Position numbers and translations under genes: made by a program | Notes under the pieces: generated by a model | Seen by the model: the letters and a program-made list of their open reading frames with translations, nothing else | Told to the model about the DNA's origin: nothing | The model's database searches: none | Assembly: GCA_902520495.1 (NCBI GenBank) | Contig: CABYNW010000005.1 | Location: forward strand, 1 to 64,000 | Length of the DNA stretch: 64,000 nt | Source of the DNA: an uncultured SAR86 cluster bacterium | GTDB lineage: Bacteria > Pseudomonadota > Gammaproteobacteria > Magnimaribacterales > D2472 | Reading direction: 5' to 3' | Part shown: in pieces, positions 50,910-61,088 of the stretch | Numbering within the stretch: the stretch's first letter is position 1 | How the letters are laid out: each line of letters starts with the position of its first letter

Positions 50910-51905
50910 ATGAAAAAAATTTCTTTACTGTTTTCTTTATTTTTTTTAGTTTCATGTGCTTATGAATCAAATAAAGAGTTAACCATATACACATCTAGAC
51001 AGCCTCAGCTTCTAGAACCAATTATTGAAAATTTTTATCAAGAAACTGGCATCAAAGTTAATCTTCTTTCTGGTAATGCTCAAGAGCTTATGGAAAGAAT
51101 AGATATTGAAGGAGATCAATCAAAGGCTGATATTTTTATGACTGTTGATGCTGGAGTTTTATGGCAGGCAGCTGAAAGGGATATTTTTAGTGAAACAAAA
51201 TCTCAGATTCTTGAAGAGAACATTCCAAGTTACTTTAGAGATCCAAACGGCATGTGGTTTGGACTTTCTAAGAGAGCTAGAACAATAGTTTATTCAAATG
51301 ATCAATTTTCTGATACCGACTTTTCTTCATATGAAGATTTAGCTAATCCTAAATGGAAAGGAAAATTGTGCTTAAGAACTTCTAAGAAAGTTTATAACAG
51401 ATCGCTTATAGCTAGCATGATTGATGCATATGGTTTTGATAAAGCTAAAGAAGTTGTAGCTGGTTGGGTTGCTAACTTAACAACAGAAGTCTTTTCAAAT
51501 GATACCAACGCCCTTAAAGCTGTATCAAGTGGACAATGCGGAGTAACAATTGTTAATACTTATTATTTGGCAAGATTATTAGATGATTCTAAATATGATA
51601 ACTTGAAATTATTTTGGGCTAATCAAGATAGTAGAGGCGTACATGTGAATATTTCTGGAGCAGGAATAGTAAAGTCATCAATCAACAAAGAAGATGCCCA
51701 AACCCTTTTGGAGTATCTTTCATCTGAAAAGGCTCAAGATTTTTATGCATCAGCAAACAAAGAGTATCCTGTTCTTAAAAATGCATCTATTGCTGATTCG
51801 ATAAAGAATTGGGGTAATTTTATTGAGGATGATATTAATGTAAGTAAACTTGGTTCGCTTCAAAAAGAGGCGGTATTTATTGCCCAGGAAGTAGGCTATA
51901 AATAG
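50910..51905 (+). CDS. Fe(III) ABC transporter substrate-binding protein (FbpA/FutA-like)
   Basis: Lipoprotein-like signal (LVSCAY), ELTIYTSRQPQLLEPII, SGAGIVKSSINKEDAQTLLEYLSSEKAQ. Confidence 0.88.
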   Translation: MKKISLLFSLFFLVSCAYESNKELTIYTSRQPQLLEPIIENFYQETGIKVNLLSGNAQELMERIDIEGDQSKADIFMTVDAGVLWQAAERDIFSETKSQILEENIPSYFRDPNGMWFGLSKRARTIVYSNDQFSDTDFSSYEDLANPKWKGKLCLRTSKKVYNRSLIASMIDAYGFDKAKEVVAGWVANLTTEVFSNDTNALKAVSSGQCGVTIVNTYYLARLLDDSKYDNLKLFWANQDSRGVHVNISGAGIVKSSINKEDAQTLLEYLSSEKAQDFYASANKEYPVLKNASIADSIKNWGNFIEDDINVSKLGSLQKEAVFIAQEVGYK

Positions 51906-51914
51906 ATCTACTAT

Positions 51915-52151
51915 TTAGACTTTTTCGCCACGTTCGCGAATTTCTTTAAGAACTTGACTGATACCTTTTTTATCAATAATTCTCATACCTTTTGCTGAAA
52001 CTTTTAGATTAACAAATCTATTTTCAGACTCAACCCAAAATTTGTGAGTATGGAGGTTTGGAAAGAATTTTCGCTTAGTTCTATTATTAGCATGAGAAAC
52101 GTTATTCCCAGACTGTGGCATCTTTCCTGTTACTTGACATTTTTTACTCAT
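51915..52151 (-). CDS. rpmB: 50S ribosomal protein L28
   Basis: [33 protein letters not shown]. Confidence 0.96.
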   Translation of the reverse strand: MSKKCQVTGKMPQSGNNVSHANNRTKRKFFPNLHTHKFWVESENRFVNLKVSAKGMRIIDKKGISQVLKEIRERGEKV

Positions 52152-52207
52152 AGAATCGCGATTTTATAGAACAGAAGCTTACTTATCAATACTATAATTA
52201 ATATTAT

Positions 52208-52705
52208 ATGAAACAAATCTATATTCTTAGGCATGCAAAATCTTCTTGGGACAACTCAGAGCTATCTGATTTCGATAGGCCTTTATCAAATAGAGGAAAA
52301 AATGATGCAAAAAAGCTATGTAGTTTCATCGAGAAAAAAGGCTTTATTGTTGATAAAGTTTTTTGCAGTAGCGCTAAAAGAGCAAAAGAAACACTTGATT
52401 TAATGATGGATGGTTTATGGTTTGATTATATAAACGATCTATTCTATGAAGAATATCTTTATTATGGAAATGTAGGTAATATTGTTGATCGTCTAAGAGA
52501 GTTAGACGAAGAATCAAAGAATATTTTATTTATCGGCCATAATCCAACCTTATTTCATTTGATTGAAGAATTAACAAATGAAAGGATTAAAAAACTTACC
52601 ACATGCAATCTTGCTGTAATAACTTTTGCAGATGCATGGAAAAAACTATCCAAATCCAAATGTAAGTTAAAATTATTATATAGACCAAAGGAAATAGAGA
52701 TTTGA
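52208..52705 (+). CDS. phosphohistidine phosphatase SixA-like
   Basis: [13 protein letters not shown] motif, FIGHNPTL. Confidence 0.88.
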   Translation: MKQIYILRHAKSSWDNSELSDFDRPLSNRGKNDAKKLCSFIEKKGFIVDKVFCSSAKRAKETLDLMMDGLWFDYINDLFYEEYLYYGNVGNIVDRLRELDEESKNILFIGHNPTLFHLIEELTNERIKKLTTCNLAVITFADAWKKLSKSKCKLKLLYRPKEIEI

Positions 52706-53157
52706 AAGATATTAAAATAAAAATAGTTAATCCTTTAGTAGGAGAGAAAATTCCAATACCAAAATATGAAACCAAAGGCTCTGCTGGTCTAGACCTTCGG
52801 GCATGCATAGAAAAAAAACTAACTTTAAGACCAGGTGAAACAAAAATGATACCAATGGGATTTGCAATGCACTTAGAGGATCAATCTTTGGCAGCATTAG
52901 TTGTTCCAAGATCAGGCCTTGGCTCTAAACACGGAATTGTTCTTGGAAATTTGGTTGGTCTTATTGATTCTGATTATCAAGGAGAATTAATGGTTCCAGC
53001 TTGGAATAGATCAAATGAAGAATTTGAAATCAGTCCAGGTGATCGAATAGCTCAGATGATAATTGTTCCTGTGGTGCAAGCTAATTTTAAGATAGTTGAA
53101 AGTTTTAAAGAATCTCTAAGAGGGAATAAGGGGTTTGGGAGTTCTGGAATAAATTGA
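52702..53157 (+). CDS. dut: dUTP diphosphatase
   Basis: [51 protein letters not shown]. Confidence 0.97.
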   Translation: MKDIKIKIVNPLVGEKIPIPKYETKGSAGLDLRACIEKKLTLRPGETKMIPMGFAMHLEDQSLAALVVPRSGLGSKHGIVLGNLVGLIDSDYQGELMVPAWNRSNEEFEISPGDRIAQMIIVPVVQANFKIVESFKESLRGNKGFGSSGIN

Positions 53158-53162
53158 TATTT

Positions 53163-53411
53163 TTATTTCTTCTTTCCAAACCTTTCTTCAAATTTTTGTA
53201 CTCGACCACCAGTATCTATAATCTTTTGTTTGCCAGTATAAAAGGGGTGAGAAGAAGAAGAAATTTCAACAGGATAGTATGGGTAAGTTTTTCCATCTTC
53301 CCAGTCTTTTGTTTGAGTAGTTTCAAGCGTTGAATTAATAATGAAATATTCATCCACACTTGTATCATGGAAAAGTATTTCTCGATATTCAGGATGTATG
53401 TCTTTTTTCAT
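53163..53411 (-). CDS. rpmE2: 50S ribosomal protein L31 type B
   Basis: [41 protein letters not shown]; no CxxC, as in type B. Confidence 0.93.
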   Translation of the reverse strand: MKKDIHPEYREILFHDTSVDEYFIINSTLETTQTKDWEDGKTYPYYPVEISSSSHPFYTGKQKIIDTGGRVQKFEERFGKKK

Positions 53412-53469
53412 AATAAAATTAAATTAGGATGAGAACTATAGCAAAAATAAACTCCATTACAATTAAAAA

Positions 53470-55458
53470 ATGAAAATTTTTTACTACGATATTGCTGTTG
53501 GATTACCAATTAGACAGTGCTTTACCTATAAATCAGTTGATATTATTAAGAAGGGTAACAGGGTGTTAGTTCCCTTTGGAAATAAAACATTGACAGGGAT
53601 AGTGGTTAGAAAAATAACCAAACCCAATTCCTTTAATAAATCAGGAGCAATAAAAGAAATTATTTCAACTAATGAGCAATTTTGTTGCTTTGATAAATCA
53701 ATTTTTAATACTATTTTATGGGCATCAGATTATTATCATCACCCTATTGGCGAAGTTTTTTTTTCGTTTATGCCAACTCTTTTAAGAAATCAAGGTAATA
53801 AGATAATTGAGCCAACCAATGAAGTCTCAACATATAAATTAAATGAAAAAGATAAGAGTTTTAATTTAACAAAAGAACAAGAAACAAACTTAATAAAATT
53901 AAAAAAGATAAAAGGTTTCAAACCTTCATTAATCTTTGGTGTAACTGGATCTGGCAAAACTGAAATTTATTTAAGACTTGCTGAAAAACTTCTGAAACAA
54001 AAGAAAGCTATTCTTATATTAGTTCCTGAAATTAATTTAACTCCCCAGTTGGTAACAAGATTTCAAAAAAGATTTAATGGGGATATTGGAGTCTACCACT
54101 CAAGAATGACACCAAGTCAGAGATTTAAGGTATGGCTAAGATCTAAGTTTGGAGAAATAAAAATTGTAATTGGAACAAGATCATCAGTCTTAATGCCGCT
54201 TAAGGGTCTTGGAGCAATAATTGTTGATGAAGAGCACGATCAATCCTATAAACAATCTGAAGGGTTTAAGTTTTCAGGCAGAGATCTAGCAATTAAGAGG
54301 GCTCAGCTAGAAGATATCCCTGTATATCTTGGATCTGCGACTCCATCGCTTCAAACGCTTAAGCTTGTAAAAGAAAAAAAATATAAAAAATTTGATTTAT
54401 TAAGAAGAGTAGATGGCAAGAAGCCACCAAAATTAATTCCACTTGATATTAGTGAATCCCCTCTCGTTGGAGGAATAGCATTGCAAACAATGAGCATTAT
54501 TGGAGCAACGGTAAAGAAAGGAGAACAGGTTTTGGTTTTTATCAATAGAAGAGGCTTTGCTCCTATATACGAATGTGATTCTTGTGGGTGGGTAGCAAGT
54601 TGTTCAGAATGCGAATCTAATTTAGTTTTCCATAAATCAAGTAATAGACTTATTTGTCATAAGTGTGAGTCAGCATTTGCTGTAAATAAGAATTGTCCAG
54701 ACTGTTATTCATCTGAAATCAATATGTATGGTAGCGGAACAGAACGGGTTGAGGATGTTCTTAGAAACGCATTTACAAAGGTACCAATTATTCGAGTAGA
54801 CCATGACTCAACAAAGTTAAAGGGTTCAATAGAAGCAATCTATGAAAAAGTTCATACTAGTAACGAGGCAATTTTAGTTGGAACACAGATGCTTTCAAAG
54901 GGTCATGATTTTCCAAAAGTAACCTTATGTATTATTTTAAATGCAGATAATGGTTTAATAAGTCCCGAGATTAATGCTCTTGAAAAAATCTCTCAACAAT
55001 TAATACAAGTATCTGGAAGGGCTGGGAGAAATAACAATCTTGCAAAAGTTATCATTCAGACGAGATATCCTGATGATATAAATTTAAAACAAATTAAAAC
55101 CGGAGATTACCGATTAGTTGCAGATAAGTGTTTAACAGTTAACAAAGAATTAAGTATGCCTCCGTATTCAAGTATTTGCATTCTTAGAGCGGTCTCTCCA
55201 AAAAAAACAAGTTCTTTAAAATTTCTAGATAGAACACAACTAACTTTATCTAATAAGAACGGCATAAGTACTATCGGTCCTCTTCCATCTATTCCGTATA
55301 AAACAAAAGGCAATACAAGAAATCATTTAATTATAAAGTCTCCAACTAAGACTTACCTTAATAGAGTGCTTAAATTTTTAACCAAAGAGTTTGAATCATG
55401 GCCTGAAACCAAAAAAGTTAAATGGTCCTATGACATAGATCCTTATGACATGTCTTAA
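53470..55458 (+). CDS. priA: primosomal protein N' (replication restart helicase)
   Basis: GVTGSGKTEIYL, VDEEHDQSYKQ, Cys zinc motifs CDSCGWVASCSECE/CHKCE, GRAGR. Confidence 0.96.
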   Translation: MKIFYYDIAVGLPIRQCFTYKSVDIIKKGNRVLVPFGNKTLTGIVVRKITKPNSFNKSGAIKEIISTNEQFCCFDKSIFNTILWASDYYHHPIGEVFFSFMPTLLRNQGNKIIEPTNEVSTYKLNEKDKSFNLTKEQETNLIKLKKIKGFKPSLIFGVTGSGKTEIYLRLAEKLLKQKKAILILVPEINLTPQLVTRFQKRFNGDIGVYHSRMTPSQRFKVWLRSKFGEIKIVIGTRSSVLMPLKGLGAIIVDEEHDQSYKQSEGFKFSGRDLAIKRAQLEDIPVYLGSATPSLQTLKLVKEKKYKKFDLLRRVDGKKPPKLIPLDISESPLVGGIALQTMSIIGATVKKGEQVLVFINRRGFAPIYECDSCGWVASCSECESNLVFHKSSNRLICHKCESAFAVNKNCPDCYSSEINMYGSGTERVEDVLRNAFTKVPIIRVDHDSTKLKGSIEAIYEKVHTSNEAILVGTQMLSKGHDFPKVTLCIILNADNGLISPEINALEKISQQLIQVSGRAGRNNNLAKVIIQTRYPDDINLKQIKTGDYRLVADKCLTVNKELSMPPYSSICILRAVSPKKTSSLKFLDRTQLTLSNKNGISTIGPLPSIPYKTKGNTRNHLIIKSPTKTYLNRVLKFLTKEFESWPETKKVKWSYDIDPYDMS

Positions 55459-56708
55459 ATATTAATTCTAATTATTTGGCCCGGAAAAATAGATTTATCT
55501 TCAAGATTATTTAAATTATTTATTGATTCAACTGTAACACCAAACCTTATTGCAATTTCAGATAAAACGTCTCCTTTTTGAATCTCATAATTCACATATA
55601 AAGGTTTATTTTCTATAAATGTGCCTTCAATTGGATTTTCAAGAAAGTAATTATGGATACCTAAGAAAATTGATCTGGCAATCATACGTCTTCCTGGTTT
55701 TCCTTTTAGTCTTTCAGCATCTTCTGGGTTAGTCAAAAAACCTGATTCAACTAAAACTGATGGGATATCAATTGATTTTAAAACTCTAAAATCTGCAAAT
55801 TCAACATTTTTTTTATGCATTTTTGTAAATGGGTCTTTTTTTAGCTGATCTAAAATTTTTTCTCCTAGTATTTTACTTTCATTAATTTTTTGGCTATATA
55901 TTTTTGGGTATAACCTTCTTGCCTTATCCTCATTAAAATCATCAGGCATTATATTTTTTATATCAGCTTGGATTCGTTTTCTTTGTTTTTCAGATAAATT
56001 ATTTGCAACAGTACTGGATGCCTCTTCAGACCATACAAATACTGATGCACCTTTTACTGATTGGAGTCTAAACCCATCAGCATGAATCGAAATGAGAATA
56101 TCAGAACCATATCGTCTAACCCTTTGATATCTATTATTCAAGCTTACAGTTTCATCTCCCTGTCTGATCATTACTGGACTATAACCCTCAGTATCCCTTA
56201 GTGTTCTTTCTAATTCTTTAGCAATTAGAAGGGTGATATCCTTTTCTACTATATTATTTGATCCAACGGTACCTGGATATTTACCTCCATGACCTGGGTC
56301 AATAGCAACAACGATTTCTCTAATACTACTTTTTAATTTTTTATTTTTTGAAATTTGTAAGCTTAAAAGAACACCTTTGTCTGTTTTTACCTGAGTAGGC
56401 TTTACCCAGTAAACGTATTCATATAAATCAATAACAATACTAGTGATATTTTCCTTTGATATAGACCTAATTTTTTTAACAGGATAGTTATATGATTCAT
56501 CAATAACTGACTTTGGTTTAGTGTCATAAACATCCATCACTATTCTTGATGGGTTTTCTGATGAATATGATTTTATTAATGAGACACTATTTAATAAAAA
56601 TGATATTTCAATTGTGCCATTGCCTAGATCATTTACTTCATTAAACACAACTTCATTGGACTCTATAAAGCATGATAAAAGCAAAAGTGATAAAAATTTT
56701 CTCATCAT
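55455..56708 (-). CDS. N-acetylmuramoyl-L-alanine amidase (AmiC/AmiB-like) with AMIN and LysM domains
   Basis: VAIDPGHGGKYPGTVG, ISIHADGF, VLVESGFLTNP, C-terminal LysM YEIQKGDVLSEIAIRFGV. Confidence 0.93.
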   Translation of the reverse strand: MMRKFLSLLLLSCFIESNEVVFNEVNDLGNGTIEISFLLNSVSLIKSYSSENPSRIVMDVYDTKPKSVIDESYNYPVKKIRSISKENITSIVIDLYEYVYWVKPTQVKTDKGVLLSLQISKNKKLKSSIREIVVAIDPGHGGKYPGTVGSNNIVEKDITLLIAKELERTLRDTEGYSPVMIRQGDETVSLNNRYQRVRRYGSDILISIHADGFRLQSVKGASVFVWSEEASSTVANNLSEKQRKRIQADIKNIMPDDFNEDKARRLYPKIYSQKINESKILGEKILDQLKKDPFTKMHKKNVEFADFRVLKSIDIPSVLVESGFLTNPEDAERLKGKPGRRMIARSIFLGIHNYFLENPIEGTFIENKPLYVNYEIQKGDVLSEIAIRFGVTVESINNLNNLEDKSIFPGQIIRINI

Positions 56709-57160
56709 TATTTGGTTAATTTTAAAAACAAATTGTTTGTGTCTATTATTTCGATTTCTCTTTGATTATTAATATGCTTGAAAGATATTTTTAAATCAAA
56801 TTTTCTGGGTTCTTGAAGTTTTTGAGGCCACTCAACAATAATTATCTTTTTAGAATGAGTTGTTCTTTCTAAATCAAAAATATGAATATCTTCTAATTCA
56901 TTTGTTCTATAAAGATCAATGTGAAGAAAAATAGATTCACCCAGATCATACTCCTCACAAAGTGTATAGGTAGGGCTTTTAACTAAACCCGTCCATCCTG
57001 AATTTGCAATTATGGATCTTGTAAGGAAGGTTTTGCCTGTGCCTAATTCACCTTCTAAATGAATTTCAATAGATTCTTTATTTATATCAGAGATCTCTTT
57101 AGCAATTATTTTGCCAAGATCTTTTGTTGCTTCTTCGTTTGCAAGATTAAACTTATTCAT
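56708..57160 (-). CDS. tsaE: tRNA threonylcarbamoyladenosine biosynthesis protein TsaE
   Basis: LEGELGTGKTFLTRSI, VKSPTYTLCEEY, HIDLYR. Confidence 0.92.
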   Translation of the reverse strand: MNKFNLANEEATKDLGKIIAKEISDINKESIEIHLEGELGTGKTFLTRSIIANSGWTGLVKSPTYTLCEEYDLGESIFLHIDLYRTNELEDIHIFDLERTTHSKKIIIVEWPQKLQEPRKFDLKISFKHINNQREIEIIDTNNLFLKLTK

Positions 57161-57990
57161 TTGTTTAATAAATCTCTTATTCTTTTTATCAAGTTACTAG
57201 CATTCAAACCAATTTCGCCTATTTCTTCTTTGAACAATTTTCCAGCCCTTGAATGAACAGCCACAGCTAGCAGACATGAATCTATAGGCTTAACATTTTG
57301 TGCAATTAATGCACCTATTACACCAGCCAACACATCACCAGTTCCTCCTGAAGACAATTCAGGACCACCTTCTACACACTGATATAGTTCAAGATTTTTT
57401 TTTGAACATACAATTGTTCCATTTCCTTTGAGAATAACATTTGCATGATACTTTTCAGCAATTTTAACTGCAGCTGAGCATCGATCTTCTTGTATTTCTT
57501 CTATTGAAACATCCAAAAGCTTGCTTGCTTCGCCAGGATGAGGCGTTAAGATTATTTCAGACTTTAACCTTGAATATTCTATAAACGATTTGTGAAGAAA
57601 ATTTAATGCTCCAGCATCAAGGACGATCGTATTTATATCATTATTTGTAAATACTTTGTTAAATACATTCTCTGACCAGTCATCATTCTTCAGACCAGGA
57701 CCACAAACGAGCACATCAATATTATTTGGAATTTCAAAGTTAGAATTAATGCCAAGACTCATTATTTCTGGATTTCTTTGCAGGCCTGCCTCAACATTAG
57801 TTGAATGAGTATATAAATGGGTTAAACCAGCTCCTGAGAATAAACTAGCCTCTGAAGAGAGTATAGCTGCTCCACCCATACCTTCTGAGCCACCCAAAAC
57901 TGCAACCCTTCCAAAATCCCCTTTATGAGAATTGTTATTTCTTTCAGGAATCTCGATATTTATTGTTTCAAAATTAAACTTTTCAACCAT
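57157..57990 (-). CDS. nnrD: ADP/ATP-dependent NAD(P)H-hydrate dehydratase (dehydratase domain only)
   Basis: HKGDFGRVAVLGGSEGMGGAAIL, LTPHPGEASKLL, GGTGDVLAGVIGALIAQ. Confidence 0.9.
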   Translation of the reverse strand: MVEKFNFETINIEIPERNNNSHKGDFGRVAVLGGSEGMGGAAILSSEASLFSGAGLTHLYTHSTNVEAGLQRNPEIMSLGINSNFEIPNNIDVLVCGPGLKNDDWSENVFNKVFTNNDINTIVLDAGALNFLHKSFIEYSRLKSEIILTPHPGEASKLLDVSIEEIQEDRCSAAVKIAEKYHANVILKGNGTIVCSKKNLELYQCVEGGPELSSGGTGDVLAGVIGALIAQNVKPIDSCLLAVAVHSRAGKLFKEEIGEIGLNASNLIKRIRDLLNK

Positions 57991-57994
57991 ATAT

Positions 57995-59371
57995 TTAGTT
58001 TATTTCAAAAAATCCCAATCTATCTGAATGAAACGAGCCCATATATACTTTGTTCTCAAATGGAACTGCAACCGTAGGTAGACCAAAAACTGTTTTACTA
58101 AATGAATATTTATCAAGAATATTCAAACTCTTTTTTTCTAATTTATAAATTGAAAAAGGCAATGAGCAGATTTTTTTAAATTCGCACTCTCCAAAATCAT
58201 TTGGTTGAAAATCTAAAGATGTTACCCATATGAAATCATTATCAATGTATGGATTATCAGGAGCTTCAATAAAGCTACTATTTAATTTTTCATTATTTAG
58301 CAGATCAAAACTCACGATTTTATCGCCTTGATTATAATTTATATAAATAATATTGGATTCTTCATCAAATGCTATTCCATTGGGACCACTTCCATCGGTA
58401 CCTGAGACTTTTGTAAATAAATTATCACTCCATTCTACAAGGTAACCTGAATTTCTTTTTAACAGAGAGGTTAACAGCCATTCATTAAGAGTAATATCTC
58501 TTTCATACATATGTGATGCAAAAAAACTACCATCTTTCTTGAGACTTATATCATTAAAATAATATTTATATGGAACATCAACACAACCTCTCCATATGAA
58601 ATTCCATGACTCATTAGTTTTTATCAATTCAAACATTTCAATAGTCTCATTTGGATAATGGCTCACAACTCCTAGTTGAAGTTTTCCATCATTACGCTCT
58701 ACGAGATCTATACCATGCGGTCCATATTGCTCCTCATAAGTCCTTTTGCATGATGGGTCACCCCATGAATTATTAGCAATAGTTATATTTGGAATAATTC
58801 TTTTTCCTGTTTTTAAATTTAATAATGCAAAAAAACCAGGTTTCTGTTCTTCGTATGGACCTATGCCACCAAATTCTGACATAAGCAGGAATTTCCTATC
58901 AGGAGTAATGACAATATCTTCTGGGTTGAAAAAATTACAAATCACGTTTATATCTTTGTCTGAAGTACAAGAGCTAATATCTTTTTGAGGACCAATATAA
59001 TCGTTAGATACAATTAAAATTGATACATAAACCAGAACAAGTGAGATTGGTATTGAAAATTTATAATAGTTACTCATGAAATAAGGAAGCATTTTTTTTA
59101 TTTTTTTAAAAAAGAAAATAGTTACGAAACCTCTTATTAAAAGGGCAATTCCTATTACAAAAGTTACAATTGACCATACTCGTTCATACCAAAATTCGTA
59201 TGTAAGGCTTATGTATAGACACAAAGCTCCTGCTAAAAGAATGACCACACCAGTTATTGTTAGTTTCTTGGATTGCATGACCCAATTAGAAATGATATTT
59301 GTAAATGGCTTTATTAATATTAGAACTGATAGAACTAAGAAAAAGAAAAAATAAAAATAATTCATATACAA
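57995..59371 (-). CDS. membrane-anchored SMP-30/paraoxonase-like beta-propeller protein
   Basis: N-terminal TM helices followed by propeller-like motifs (MSEFGGIG, YGPHGIDLVE, YYFNDISLKKDGSFFASHMY, GPNGIAFDEESNIIYI). Confidence 0.6.
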   Translation of the reverse strand: MYMNYFYFFFFLVLSVLILIKPFTNIISNWVMQSKKLTITGVVILLAGALCLYISLTYEFWYERVWSIVTFVIGIALLIRGFVTIFFFKKIKKMLPYFMSNYYKFSIPISLVLVYVSILIVSNDYIGPQKDISSCTSDKDINVICNFFNPEDIVITPDRKFLLMSEFGGIGPYEEQKPGFFALLNLKTGKRIIPNITIANNSWGDPSCKRTYEEQYGPHGIDLVERNDGKLQLGVVSHYPNETIEMFELIKTNESWNFIWRGCVDVPYKYYFNDISLKKDGSFFASHMYERDITLNEWLLTSLLKRNSGYLVEWSDNLFTKVSGTDGSGPNGIAFDEESNIIYINYNQGDKIVSFDLLNNEKLNSSFIEAPDNPYIDNDFIWVTSLDFQPNDFGECEFKKICSLPFSIYKLEKKSLNILDKYSFSKTVFGLPTVAVPFENKVYMGSFHSDRLGFFEIN

Positions 59372-59373
59372 AT

Positions 59374-60264
59374 CTAAAAAAGACGATTTTTTATTATATC
59401 AACTATTTCTAATGGTTTATCTAACGGAACATGGTGTGCGGCACCATCAACTTTATTAAAATCCATAATTTCAGAATACATTTTTTTAATATTATCCAAG
59501 ATATTTGCTGACATTAGGAGGCTATTTGCTCCATAAATAAAAAGAGCAGGGCAACTGAAAGAGAATTTATATCCAAACAACCTTTCAAGACTATTAAACA
59601 TTGAGTCATCAAATTTCCAACGCCATCCTTCTGATGTTTCTCTAACCGAATGCTCAGATATATACCTTACGAACCATTCATTATTGCATTCTTGTTGAGG
59701 AAGAAGTCTAAATCTTTTTAGAATTGTAGTTTTGTCTTGATAATACTTAATCATTCTTAATGGCCCACCCTCATTTTGAGATGGATCCCAATCAGGAGGC
59801 CTTATAAAGGTATCAATCATAATTAAATTAGAGACAAGATCTTTTTTTTCTGAAGCCACATATCCAGCTACTTGCCCTCCTAAAGAGTGACCTATAATAG
59901 AAATACTATCAATATTCATATTGGACTTCTCTTTCTCGATAATTGAAATAATGCATTGACCAAAGTCTTTGATACTGTACTTTTCTCTAAAACCTGAATC
60001 GCCCATACCTGGAAGATCAACAGCAATCACATTTGAATAATCTATAAACTGAGGGGCGATTGGGTACCACCACTTTTTATGAGCACCAGTTCCATGGATA
60101 AAGATTATAAGATTTCTATTTTCAGATGAAGATGGCCATACAGAATATGAAAGGTTTCCTTTAATATCTTCTAAAATTTTTTCACTTGGTTTTATGGAAA
60201 CAGCATCATGAAACCAAGCAGGAGCATCAGAGATATCATTTTTTAGATTGTCAGTAATTTGCAT
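59374..60264 (-). CDS. alpha/beta hydrolase
   Basis: LIIFIHGTGAHKKWW, SIIGHSLGGQVAGY, GAAHHVPLDKP. Confidence 0.88.
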   Translation of the reverse strand: MQITDNLKNDISDAPAWFHDAVSIKPSEKILEDIKGNLSYSVWPSSSENRNLIIFIHGTGAHKKWWYPIAPQFIDYSNVIAVDLPGMGDSGFREKYSIKDFGQCIISIIEKEKSNMNIDSISIIGHSLGGQVAGYVASEKKDLVSNLIMIDTFIRPPDWDPSQNEGGPLRMIKYYQDKTTILKRFRLLPQQECNNEWFVRYISEHSVRETSEGWRWKFDDSMFNSLERLFGYKFSFSCPALFIYGANSLLMSANILDNIKKMYSEIMDFNKVDGAAHHVPLDKPLEIVDIIKNRLF

Positions 60265-60296
60265 AAGCAGTATTCTAAGCTAAATCTATTAAATAT

Positions 60297-61088
60297 ATGA
60301 ATAATAATTTAACTCCTGCTGCATCTGTATTGGTTCTAAGAGACTCTATAGACGGTATGGAAGTTTTAATGGTCAAAAGATCTAAAAAACCTCCTTTCGA
60401 AAATCTTTATGTTTTTCCAGGAGGTAAAATTGATGAGAGCGATTGTTTAGATGATCTCGAGTCATACTGTGATGGGCATGATGATCAAAATGCATCGCAC
60501 ACTTTAGGCTTAAATGGCGGTGGACTAAGCTATTGGGTTGCATGTATTAGGGAATGTTTTGAAGAAGTCGGCATACTTTTAGCAACAAAAAAATCTGGAG
60601 AAAAGCTTAATTTAGAAGAAGAAGATAAATCTAAGTTTGATGAATATAGAAAAATGTTAATCAATAATGAAATAAATCTTTTAGATGTATGCAAAAAGGA
60701 AGACTTGATTCTCTCTACAGCAAATATTGCACCTCTCTCTCATTGGATAACTCCGGAATTTGAGACTAGGAGATTTGATACAAGGTTTTTTATAGCCTAC
60801 TTGCCAGAAAAGCAGATCGTGCAGCATGATGGCATGGAATTAACCAAGAGTTTATGGATAAATCCAAATATTGCTCTTAAGAAAGCTTTGGATGGAGAAA
60901 TGCAAATGATTTTACCAACCACTGAAAATCTTAAATCCTGCATGAATTATAAAAATGCAATGGAAATGCTAGACAATCAAAAGAAACTTTCTAATAGCGA
61001 TATTAAACCTATTTTGCCGAAGTTTTTTAAAAAAAATGGAAATTGGGTTGTGTTATTTCCTGATGATGAAGGTTATGAGGATCATTGA
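60297..61088 (+). CDS. NUDIX hydrolase (NUDT19-like)
   Basis: VYVFPGGKIDESD-like FPGGKID, RECFEEVGILLA split Nudix box. Confidence 0.85.
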   Translation: MNNNLTPAASVLVLRDSIDGMEVLMVKRSKKPPFENLYVFPGGKIDESDCLDDLESYCDGHDDQNASHTLGLNGGGLSYWVACIRECFEEVGILLATKKSGEKLNLEEEDKSKFDEYRKMLINNEINLLDVCKKEDLILSTANIAPLSHWITPEFETRRFDTRFFIAYLPEKQIVQHDGMELTKSLWINPNIALKKALDGEMQMILPTTENLKSCMNYKNAMEMLDNQKKLSNSDIKPILPKFFKKNGNWVVLFPDDEGYEDH

